DNA of 20,454 nucleotides from a virus. Shown in pieces: positions 14,547 through 20,454 of the stretch (positions within the stretch are counted from its first letter, which is position 1; each line of letters starts with the position of its first letter). The DNA lies in the IMG/VR virus record IMGVR_UViG_3300042731_003602, positions 1 to 20,454 of that record; one strand, written 5' to 3'. The notes under the pieces are model-generated. The model was given only the letters and a program-made list of their open reading frames with translations. It searched no databases and was not told the origin of the DNA. The translations under genes and the position numbers were made by a program.

Positions 14547-16325
14547 TCATTTAAGCTCTTCAGTCTCCACTACTTCATATTGAGATATTAATTTATTAGC
14601 TAAAGATGCAACAACTATCATCAATTCACAATCAAACATATGATTGTCTTTTCGTACTGGCAACCATTCATATTTGATTCTGCCTTTTATATCTTGTATT
14701 TGGACTCTCTTTTCTGCGGTAACTTGCCTAGTGTACTCATTACAAGTATCACCCGCTATCGTCCAATCCCCAATCATACCTTGGATTAACTCAGCTAACA
14801 TATCTTTGATTCCATCATTAGACCAAAGAAACAATCTTATTGCTTTGTGCAACCCATGTTCTTTTGTTCCTATACCTACTTCAGCCTTCGTCCACGTCCA
14901 TAATTGCGTGCTTATTCTTCCTGTCTTAGCATTCCTGTGCCTAAATCCCGCACTACCTGAACCTTTCATTGGCTTCCATCCATGCCTTTGGCAGAATTTA
15001 TAGACAGACGCTGAGTCAAATCCTGAATCCACCATGCAATTGTCTGCATGAACATTATTCTTCTCTGCTACCTCAAGCAACTCAACATCACTTTCGGCTC
15101 TACCATAATCTATCAATCTTGATTTTGCCCCCTCTTTGGCGAACCCTCTCACAACATACCAATAGTGCATACCACCTTTGGCTTGTTTATCGGCAGACAA
15201 AAACCTTATTTCTTCTTCTTCCCATTCATCACCCAATTTATATTCTCTAGCACGGGATTTAAGTTGACCAAAATCCTCAAAATCTCCCAACCTATCTTCC
15301 CAAGGCTCTCCTAATGATTCGTTTATAAAATCCTTTAATGGCGACGTATCTCCATTATATGTCGATTGTTTAGCTAATAAAAACTCTTCGACTAAATCTC
15401 TCCACTTTACCCAAGGAGGCAACAAGGCATTCCAATGGTAGCTTCTTCTATTTTTAGGAGCATTTAAGTTTAATGGGATATATTTACCACTTTTTACAAA
15501 ATGTCTTCGGTCTGATGGCTCATCTTTATAGACCTCCCCACACTTGCATTTAAAATGTATTGTCTTTGATAATTCATCAAAATTATAACCTTTTTCATTC
15601 TTTGTGAGATCATTCTCCTCCCACTTCATCATTTCCCAACTCATCGGGTAATATTCATTGCATGACCTACATTGAAAGTGCCACACTCTTTGGTCTCCCT
15701 GAATATACGCACGATGAGTAGCATCATTATACATATCGGGAGTTGATACAATACAACGCCTTGCATTCCAATATGCCCTAGTTCTTTTCAGAACCATTTC
15801 TAATGCACCTTCGGGGTAGTTTCTTACCTCATCCAAAAACAACCATCTAACAGGCTTGGACTGCAATCTTGATGGTGATGACGAACCAACCACACCCAAG
15901 GACGCACTTTTTAAATGTACCTCCATTTTATTAACAGCACTTCTATCATCTATTAGTTGATCTACTACGGGCTGACAGGCTTTGATTGTAGGGATCAACC
16001 TTGTCTTCATCAAGAATGCGGCTTCCTCGGCAGTCGATGTAACCCACATTGTCGGAGCGGGTTCCTCCGAGAGAGCCCACATCAAAAGACATATCATTGT
16101 CTGAGTCTTAGCAGATTGCGCTGAACACATCACACTAATATCTGAAACTTCATTATCAGCAAAACACTCCATGAGTTCCCTTACCCACGGCGATATTTCT
16201 GACTTCCAAAAACCTTGATACGGGCTTGTTGGGTCAAGCTTTACACTTTGTTCAGCCCACTCCCATGTTGTCCTTGTGTCGGGAGGCTTCCAACTTCTTT
16301 TAGCAGATGACTCAACTATCCCCAT
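14547..16325 (-). CDS. terminase large subunit, GpA family
   Basis: 592 aa, a normal length for the lambda gpA family. It is the ATPase/nuclease motor that cuts concatemeric DNA and drives it through the portal. Visible features: TWEWAEQSVKL near the N-terminus; an ATP-binding loop MCSAQSAKTQT (66-76), where the usual QSGKT reads QSAKT; the Walker B strand WLFLDEVRNYP (161-171); a CRSC…CKC cluster (C219, C222, C260, C262) that looks like a zinc ribbon; and a C-terminal nuclease domain with acidic residues in FLSADKQ (D379) and CMVDSGFDS (D433). The C-terminal VRKDNHMFDCELM segment is also typical. It is separated from terS by five genes, an unusual arrangement. It stops one base before the next gene starts, suggesting coupling. 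Confidence 0.95.
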   Translation of the reverse strand: MGIVESSAKRSWKPPDTRTTWEWAEQSVKLDPTSPYQGFWKSEISPWVRELMECFADNEVSDISVMCSAQSAKTQTMICLLMWALSEEPAPTMWVTSTAEEAAFLMKTRLIPTIKACQPVVDQLIDDRSAVNKMEVHLKSASLGVVGSSSPSRLQSKPVRWLFLDEVRNYPEGALEMVLKRTRAYWNARRCIVSTPDMYNDATHRAYIQGDQRVWHFQCRSCNEYYPMSWEMMKWEENDLTKNEKGYNFDELSKTIHFKCKCGEVYKDEPSDRRHFVKSGKYIPLNLNAPKNRRSYHWNALLPPWVKWRDLVEEFLLAKQSTYNGDTSPLKDFINESLGEPWEDRLGDFEDFGQLKSRAREYKLGDEWEEEEIRFLSADKQAKGGMHYWYVVRGFAKEGAKSRLIDYGRAESDVELLEVAEKNNVHADNCMVDSGFDSASVYKFCQRHGWKPMKGSGSAGFRHRNAKTGRISTQLWTWTKAEVGIGTKEHGLHKAIRLFLWSNDGIKDMLAELIQGMIGDWTIAGDTCNEYTRQVTAEKRVQIQDIKGRIKYEWLPVRKDNHMFDCELMIVVASLANKLISQYEVVETEELK

Positions 16326-16364
16326 TACCTTGAAATTCTGAAGTCATCCTTCAGATTTGCATGG

Positions 16365-17282
16365 TTAATCGGCTCTTGTGGCTTCATATTTTAAATGATG
16401 AGTGCTTAAGTCTTTCATCCTTTCCACATAGAATCTAATCCACACAGCACCTAATGGCTTCGGTGGTCTGCCCTTTTCCATATGAAAGCCTGAATCCTTC
16501 ACTCCATATTCATTTTTATAAGTTGGTATTTTAATATGAAGTTGCTCATCAATATATTCAGTCCCGTCATGGGTAATCCTACTACGAGCATTAGTAAAAA
16601 ACCAAGAATCATGGGTATGCCCCGTAGCCACAATATTAGCATCTGGGTGAGTAACTCCCATGCGATTCGCCCCAATGACTCCCTTGGTAACGGGTCCACC
16701 ACCACCCGCTCCATGAAACATGTAGAGCCATACATGCTTCCCAAGCTTTCTAAACTTTCCATTTCTGTCTCTGTACCTAGCTCTAATCCCGATCCAATTT
16801 GCAATTTGCCCTGACTTAATTTTTGAGCCCGTTCTTCCATTGACAAGATCAACCAACCGCTGAGTGAGATCAGTTTCTCTGTGCTTGTAGACAGCTGTTT
16901 CGTGGTTTCCTCTGCCCATGACAAGAATGTTCTTTGAATAAGGCTCAAGAAATTCCGAATAGGTATTAACAAGGCTATCAAGATAACTGCCCGTCTTATG
17001 TATTTCTTTGATGTCATTTTTACTTGCTCTTGGATCGCCTTTGCCCTGCATTGCACAGAACGCATCTCCATTATCTAAAATAAAAGCATTCCTTTCTATT
17101 GCTTGATCAAGATGTTTTCTTTCTAATCTATTATCTGAATGTGGATTGTCATGGTGTGCATCACTTCTTAATAAACACCAAAACTCTTTTTTACTTGGAA
17201 GTTCTGATGGGAAATCCAAATCAATGAAAAATATTCCCTCGCTTTTTTTTGTAACTTTGAACGGCTTTTTATCATGCATCAT
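16365..17282 (-). CDS. calcineurin-like metallophosphoesterase
   Basis: 305 aa. All family signatures are present in order: D-x-H in RSDAHHDNP (residues 39-47; D41, H43), GD in NGDAFC (71-76; D73), GNHE in GRGNHETA (123-130), a metal histidine in FHGAGG (H190), and the closing GHTH at 221-224. These are the ligands of a two-metal site, so the enzyme should be active on a phosphoester. Substrates in this superfamily range from DNA ends to nucleotides and proteins, and the sequence does not choose. Long insertions separate the boxes. It starts in an ATGA overlap with the glycosyltransferase gene. A strong GGAGGAG lies one base before the first ATG, and a second ATG three bases further on is at better spacing. 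It precedes terL by 39 bases. A role with the neighbouring modification enzymes or in DNA processing at packaging is inference. Confidence 0.85.
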   Translation of the reverse strand: MMHDKKPFKVTKKSEGIFFIDLDFPSELPSKKEFWCLLRSDAHHDNPHSDNRLERKHLDQAIERNAFILDNGDAFCAMQGKGDPRASKNDIKEIHKTGSYLDSLVNTYSEFLEPYSKNILVMGRGNHETAVYKHRETDLTQRLVDLVNGRTGSKIKSGQIANWIGIRARYRDRNGKFRKLGKHVWLYMFHGAGGGGPVTKGVIGANRMGVTHPDANIVATGHTHDSWFFTNARSRITHDGTEYIDEQLHIKIPTYKNEYGVKDSGFHMEKGRPPKPLGAVWIRFYVERMKDLSTHHLKYEATRAD

Positions 17283-18031
17283 ACTCCTCCTATGGGTATT
17301 TTTATTATGGGGTTGATGTCATAGCTCTGTTGTCTCTTCCTTTGCACTTGAGAAGCACCTGAATCAAACTGAATAATTTTCGATCCCCACTTTTTTCGCA
17401 ACATATCATTATGCTCTACTTCTTTTTCAATATTTCGATACTCCGCACAACCTCCTGCTAATGTAGCTTGATCGCAGTCATAATGGTACATATTTAATCT
17501 AAGATTTCTTCTGTACTTATTCAATACTTGCAGGGTCATATCATAATCTTCCTTTAGATATATTTTTTCATCATATCTTAGGTCATTATTTATATGGGCT
17601 TGAAATGGTCCCCCGATATATTGTCTTGTACCAAAAGGAGTATATTCACGATAGCTCCCTTTATCACCCAAGCAATTAATCCCCCAAAACTTCACATCTA
17701 AATCACGGGCGAGCAAACAACCTTCTTCGATCATATTATACACACCCTCTTCGCTTAGCTTTACATGGTCACCACCATTCCATCTACCCAAGCTATGGAT
17801 GTCATCATCTAACAAGATTATATTTTCATCTTCAGCATTATCTAAAATATAATTTCTAACACGGGATAAATTACCTTGGGCAGAATCAGGTACTATCCAT
17901 ATTTTATCATGTATACCTTCGTAATCCTTCTCCTCAGACTCCCTTACTACATAAACGGTATCTTTTAAATATTTATGAGTGCGACATAGACCCGACCTTT
18001 TGAATGTAGGGGAATAGATTTTATATTTCAT
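17279..18031 (-). CDS. GT-A-like glycosyltransferase, resembling TET-associated (TAGT) type
   Basis: 250 aa from the ATG at 18031, which forms an ATGA overlap with the FkbM stop. An upstream TTG in frame at 18058 is less likely. It opens with KIYSPTFKRSG…THKYL…VYVVRESEEKDY, then SRVRNYIL and ILLDDDIHSLGR. This is a Rossmann-like GT-A layout with a DDD (residues 75-77) where the metal/nucleotide-sugar-binding DxD belongs. A later KEDYDMTL (about 160-167) offers a plausible acidic catalytic or acceptor-site residue. The opening 'IYxPTxxR' plus 'VVxESE..Y' plus 'DDD' reminds me of the glycosyltransferases found beside TET/JBP base oxidases in phages. No TET/JBP gene is in the window. Alternatives are a sugar transferase acting on virion protein or host surface glycan. 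The fold is fairly secure; the subtype is tentative. Confidence 0.65.
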   Translation of the reverse strand: MKYKIYSPTFKRSGLCRTHKYLKDTVYVVRESEEKDYEGIHDKIWIVPDSAQGNLSRVRNYILDNAEDENIILLDDDIHSLGRWNGGDHVKLSEEGVYNMIEEGCLLARDLDVKFWGINCLGDKGSYREYTPFGTRQYIGGPFQAHINNDLRYDEKIYLKEDYDMTLQVLNKYRRNLRLNMYHYDCDQATLAGGCAEYRNIEKEVEHNDMLRKKWGSKIIQFDSGASQVQRKRQQSYDINPIIKIPIGGV

Positions 18032-18699
18032 TTTCTTGCTCTTATTATTTGCATCCAACCCGCAGGGTCTCTGTTGCCTTGCACCTTATCGAAATTTGCA
18101 TCTAATATTTCAAATACTTCCTTCAACTTAGTATTTGACTCATCCTTCAACATTGTTCTGTGCCATTCTACAACAATAGATTCTATGCCACTCCAATCTT
18201 CTAAGTGTTTAATAATGTCATACTCGGAAGCCTCGCAATCCATTTTAATTTTATTAGGATTATATTCTTTTATTAAATCATTAATACTAACGGCATCGAC
18301 TACGGTTCTAATTCTTCCCCTTTTAGGTATTATTGTGTCCCCATCTCTTCTTGAACCATTATTAATAAAAAGCTCTATTGTTTTATTATTTCCTCCCAAC
18401 ACCGCTTTTTTTAAGGGTATGACTGCACCTTCTCTTGGATTCTGATTAATATTTAAAACAGCTAAATTATAATTTTCTTCCTCAGGTTCAAAACCAATAC
18501 ATACTTTTGCCTTTGATCCATAGAATACACTAAAGGCACCAATGTTCATGCCTATATCCAAGACTACATCTTTGGAATTTACTTTAAGCCATTTCTGATA
18601 GGTTGCAGGATGAGCAACCTCATCAATAACCCATCTATCTGACTTGTTGTGCCTAAATGTAAAAGTTTTTAGACCTATTTGCCTTGTTTCAGTTTCCAT
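18028..18699 (-). CDS. FkbM-family SAM-dependent methyltransferase
   Basis: 223 aa, close to the usual length of an FkbM-type domain. The SAM-binding motif I is clear at residues 45-57 (VVLDIGMNIGAFS), with the acidic residue that binds the ribose at the end of strand 2 (FEPEEENY, 70-77). The later motif (KIKMDCEASEYDII, about 152-165) and the 'VVEWH' strand are typical of FkbM. Known members mostly O-methylate sugars, polyketides or related small groups, not DNA bases directly. It overlaps the ParB-like gene by 11 bases and the glycosyltransferase by an ATGA, so the three are likely made together. An attractive inference is that it methylates a sugar added by the next gene's product, either on DNA or on a virion or host glycan. 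The substrate cannot be read from the sequence. Confidence 0.85.
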   Translation of the reverse strand: METETRQIGLKTFTFRHNKSDRWVIDEVAHPATYQKWLKVNSKDVVLDIGMNIGAFSVFYGSKAKVCIGFEPEEENYNLAVLNINQNPREGAVIPLKKAVLGGNNKTIELFINNGSRRDGDTIIPKRGRIRTVVDAVSINDLIKEYNPNKIKMDCEASEYDIIKHLEDWSGIESIVVEWHRTMLKDESNTKLKEVFEILDANFDKVQGNRDPAGWMQIIRARK

Positions 18700-19297
18700 T
18701 TAATTTTTTAAAATAATCGGTTCCCTTGATAACTCTGCCGATACCTTTACTCCAAGGCTTGCCATTAGATCGCTTCGAATGCACAGAATCCAAATCAAAA
18801 TGAGTTTGTGCCTGCAACCAATCAATATCATTATCAAAATATATAACTACATAATTATTGGATTCATTTAGCACTTCTGAGAATATTACTTCAGGCTCTT
18901 CCTTCTCATCTTCTTCAGTTAGCTCAGACAGAACATCATCAGCATCAAAACCCCAATCTATAAGATCATCACTATCAAAATTATTAGCTAATAAATCCCA
19001 ATCCCATTGACCACCATTCTTGTTGAGGCGAATGTTTAACTCCTTTTCTTTGTCAAGGGAAAGTTTTACTTCTACGCAGGGGATTTTCTTATTTCCCAAC
19101 TCTGACCATATCCGTAATCTTTGGTGACCACCGATTACTACATTTTCTCTGTCCTTGTGCATATTTACGAGGACTGGCTCAACCACGCCAAAATCTTTAA
19201 GGCTTTGCTTTAAATCCTCATATTGCTTTTTGGTCAATTCCCTTGGATTATATTCGGCAGGCTTAAGGTCTATAATCTCCCTATCTATTGTTTTCAT
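18689..19297 (-). CDS. ParB-fold (ParB/Srx N-terminal domain) protein
   Basis: 202 aa. Residues 1-80 match the ParB/sulfiredoxin-like domain: a leading I-x-LKPAEYNPRE segment (8-20), a helix (QYEDLKQSLKDFG) followed by VVEPVLVN, and the signature VIGGHQRLR at 54-62. In ParB-type proteins this box binds nucleotide (CTP in true ParB, ATP in related phosphotransferases). The next part (ELNIRLNKNGGQWDWDLLAN, 86-105) is the usual continuation in phage members of the family. The last 55 residues (NNYVVIYFDNDIDWLQAQ…) form a small extra domain. There is no ParB-type HTH, so chromosome partitioning is unlikely. In phages such proteins are usually next to DNA methyltransferases or DNA-modification genes. 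Here the neighbours are a methyltransferase-fold enzyme and a glycosyltransferase, which suggests a modification role. The ATGA start overlaps the previous stop. Confidence 0.85.
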   Translation of the reverse strand: MKTIDREIIDLKPAEYNPRELTKKQYEDLKQSLKDFGVVEPVLVNMHKDRENVVIGGHQRLRIWSELGNKKIPCVEVKLSLDKEKELNIRLNKNGGQWDWDLLANNFDSDDLIDWGFDADDVLSELTEEDEKEEPEVIFSEVLNESNNYVVIYFDNDIDWLQAQTHFDLDSVHSKRSNGKPWSKGIGRVIKGTDYFKKLNGN

Positions 19298-19695
19298 AAT
19301 TTCTTTCTTTGTCCTCTTCCTTTTATATTAAATTTTTTACTAAAGTTGATAGCTTGTTTACTTAACGATTGTTTAAATACATTTATTCCTTTTTTCTTTG
19401 CTATCTCAGACAATGGCTCACCATTGAATAATTCGGGTCTTAAAACCCAACACATAGCTATTGCTTTTCTCATGACTGTCTTACCATACCCTTCTGAGTT
19501 TTTGTCTCCCATAGTAAGCCATGTCAACATTTCTCTTAATATTTCTCCCATCTTTTCAACTTCTTCGGGCTCGTAAACCTCTTCACTCGTATCACCATCC
19601 AACTCATCGTAAGGAAAATGATGGCATTGTTGCTTATCCAATGTATCAGCTCTTGTTTCATCAAAATGGTATAAGGTACTATGCTTCCCCATCAT
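19294..19695 (-). CDS. small HTH-like protein of unknown function
   Basis: 133 aa. The N-terminal third is acidic (EEVYEPEEVEKMGEILREM), the middle is helical, and the C-terminus is basic. Residues about 98-125 (PLSEIAKKKG…SLSKQAINFSKKFNIKG) look like a helix-turn-helix of the sigma-region-4 or transposase/resolvase kind: 'select the programme, choose the helix, bind'. It ends in KGRGQRKKL. I do not recognise a named family. It starts inside terS (17-base overlap, two adjacent ATG codons at 19695 and 19692, weak ribosome site) and ends with an ATGA overlap onto the ParB-like gene. Its expression is therefore probably tied to both. It could be a late-gene regulator, a second DNA-binding packaging factor, or a partner of the ParB-like protein; nothing decides between these. 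Confidence 0.6.
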   Translation of the reverse strand: MMGKHSTLYHFDETRADTLDKQQCHHFPYDELDGDTSEEVYEPEEVEKMGEILREMLTWLTMGDKNSEGYGKTVMRKAIAMCWVLRPELFNGEPLSEIAKKKGINVFKQSLSKQAINFSKKFNIKGRGQRKKL

Positions 19696-20353
19696 TATCT
19701 ATTTTTTGCTTTGTATGGTTTATCCACTCATTTTCATGCAAACTTTTAAGAGCATCCACTACACCCTGCTTAATTATCTTTTCTGCCTCTGCTATTGATT
19801 GACCCACAACTTGTGGCGCTAATGAAGACGGCAAAGATAATAACTCTCTTTTCGCTTGCTGTACCATTTCTGAAACATGTTGGTCAATATCCACATTAGG
19901 TGTATACTCTCCCCGAAGAATACCAACTTGTATTTCTAACTTCTCATTTTGTAGCATCATGCTACGGATTTGCTCGGACTCCTTACTTACTAAATCTCCT
20001 GCCCTAGCTCCATGCAAATCCTTCCACTCCACGACTTCCCTAATGCTAAATCTTCCATCTGGCTTTTCTTTAGGAAACGTTGGGTCTTTCTTCCATCTCT
20101 GTATTGTTTTTCGATTTACATTAAGATGTTTTGCTAACTCTGATTGGTTTTTAGCATATGATGTCACATTTGTCCCAATCATATCTAAATCTTCTACATC
20201 ACCAATGTCTCCATGTTTTTTTACATACCCATAGTACCACTCCATCTCTCTTTGATTGAGAGGTTTGTTATCCATCAGCTTCTTATTCAACAATTTAAAT
20301 TGCTTTGCCTCCAAGGCATCTAAGTGCTCTTTTCCTAACTTTTTTTCTTGCAT
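19679..20353 (-). CDS. terminase small subunit, Nu1-like
   Basis: 224-aa protein, probably the DNA-recognition subunit of the packaging motor. It would bind the packaging start site and bring in the large subunit encoded about 3.4 kb downstream. A helix-turn-helix is visible at residues 70-90 (QSELAKHLNVNRKTIQRWKK), followed by a short wing with RFSIREVVEW (101-110). This is the winged-helix layout of lambda gpNu1 and of MerR-like excisionase domains. A charged helical linker follows (130-150), then a helical C-terminal part with LLSLPSSLAPQVVG (171-184), a pattern I associate with Nu1-like small terminases. The start at 20353 is chosen on the strong AGGAG; an in-frame ATG at 20413 would add a hydrophobic leader. 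It overlaps the next gene by 17 bases. The call rests on the HTH, its position at the head of the packaging block, and C-terminal resemblance. Confidence 0.75.
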   Translation of the reverse strand: MQEKKLGKEHLDALEAKQFKLLNKKLMDNKPLNQREMEWYYGYVKKHGDIGDVEDLDMIGTNVTSYAKNQSELAKHLNVNRKTIQRWKKDPTFPKEKPDGRFSIREVVEWKDLHGARAGDLVSKESEQIRSMMLQNEKLEIQVGILRGEYTPNVDIDQHVSEMVQQAKRELLSLPSSLAPQVVGQSIAEAEKIIKQGVVDALKSLHENEWINHTKQKIDNDGEA

Positions 20354-20357
20354 TAAA

Positions 20358-20363
20358 TCTCCT
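20358..20363 (-). promoter_or_regulatory. ribosome binding site of the small terminase gene
   Basis: AGGAGA lies four bases before the ATG at 20353. It is one of the best Shine-Dalgarno sequences in the window and decides the start. The in-frame ATG further upstream at 20413 has only A-rich sequence before it and would add a 20-residue hydrophobic leader that a terminase should not have. An imperfect inverted repeat (CTGCT-AAC-AGTAG) sits just upstream, significance unknown. No convincing -35/-10 promoter was found in 20354-20454. Confidence 0.7.
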
Positions 20364-20409
20364 AATACTACTGTTAGCAGAATTAATAAAGACTTTTTTA
20401 TGAGACATT

Positions 20410-20454
20410 TCATTTTTTTTTACTCACAAATGGACTCCACCCCTCCTCCCGAAC
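20410..20454 (-). CDS. possible 3' end of the preceding gene (partial)
   Basis: Reading from the right edge, the frame starting exactly at 20454 gives VREEGWSPFVSKKK and then TGA at 20410-20412. That TGA overlaps an ATG as ATGA, the junction type seen at seven other places here. The other two frames also end in short stops (…SGGGVESICE and …FGRRGGVHL), so which frame is coding cannot be decided from 14 codons. No function can be given. The purine-rich start of this stretch (GGGAGGAGGGGTGG on the minus strand) could simply be coding sequence. Confidence 0.3.
   Translation of the reverse strand, partial: VREEGWSPFVSKKK

Noticed and set aside
16499-17071. 190-codon open frame on the minus strand inside the metallophosphoesterase gene
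   Set aside because: It is in another frame of the same strand as a gene with a complete set of catalytic motifs, and its sequence is leucine/isoleucine-rich noise without family features.
18689-19297. ParB-like gene as a plasmid or prophage partition protein
   Set aside because: No ParA partner, no HTH domain after the nucleotide-binding box and no parS-like repeats seen; surroundings are packaging and modification genes.
20407-20454. G-rich stretch at the right edge as a G-quadruplex or cos signal
   Set aside because: It is readable as the end of a coding frame, the G runs are short and uneven, and nothing else supports a packaging site; too little sequence to judge.
1-20454. tRNA genes, CRISPR arrays, IS elements, attachment sites, integrase
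   Set aside because: Coding density is nearly complete and no cloverleaf, regularly spaced repeat, transposase or integrase motif was noticed, so no evidence for prophage ends inside the window.

Overview
This window is a stretch of a tailed double-stranded DNA phage (Caudoviricetes) or an intact-looking prophage. Every convincing gene lies on the minus strand, so the window reads biologically from right (20454) to left (1). I count 22 complete genes, one gene cut by the left edge, and possibly the last codons of another at the right edge. The DNA is AT-rich. TGA serves as a normal stop, so there is no sign of stop-codon recoding. The host cannot be named from the sequence. The fibre-domain content (FN3, LamG-like, SASA acetylesterase, Ca-binding loops, a His-rich 'MPHGV..YHGNY' segment) resembles what I associate with phages of marine or aquatic bacteria, but that is an impression only.

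Layout in transcription order. (1) Packaging and accessory block, 20.4-14.5 kb: a Nu1-like small terminase, a small HTH-like protein, a ParB-fold protein, a FkbM-type methyltransferase, a glycosyltransferase resembling the TET-associated (TAGT) type, a calcineurin-like metallophosphoesterase, then the GpA-type large terminase. The four enzymes are thus wedged between the two terminase subunits. (2) Head block, 14.5-8.4 kb: a gpW-like connector with a long C-terminal extension, a lambda-type portal, an S49 prohead protease, a coiled-coil scaffold, the major capsid protein, a small protein, a 365-aa protein with an internal duplication, and a small head-tail joining (FII-like) protein. (3) Adsorption block, 8.4-0 kb: a possible baseplate-type protein followed by a run of large multi-domain surface proteins. 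These are a Ca-loop/His-rich protein, a protein with an MBG-like Ig domain and Pro repeats, an apparently inactive SASA-like protein, a protein with a LamG-like C-terminus, two tandem single-FN3 proteins, and a tail fibre whose SASA acetylesterase domain runs off the left edge.

The genes are packed end to end. Seven junctions are exact ATGA stop/start overlaps and most others overlap or sit within 40 nt, so the block looks like one late transcription unit with translational coupling. No terminator, internal promoter, tRNA, IS element or CRISPR array was found, and no gene-free stretch exceeds about 100 bases. No tape measure, tail tube or sheath gene is recognisable between the connector genes and the fibre genes, which is unusual for a phage with lambda-type head genes.

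The most interesting points are the ParB/FkbM/glycosyltransferase/phosphoesterase cassette between terS and terL, and the adsorption block. In the latter, a SASA esterase fold appears twice: once with its GQSN nucleophile motif and once with that motif replaced by GDEE.
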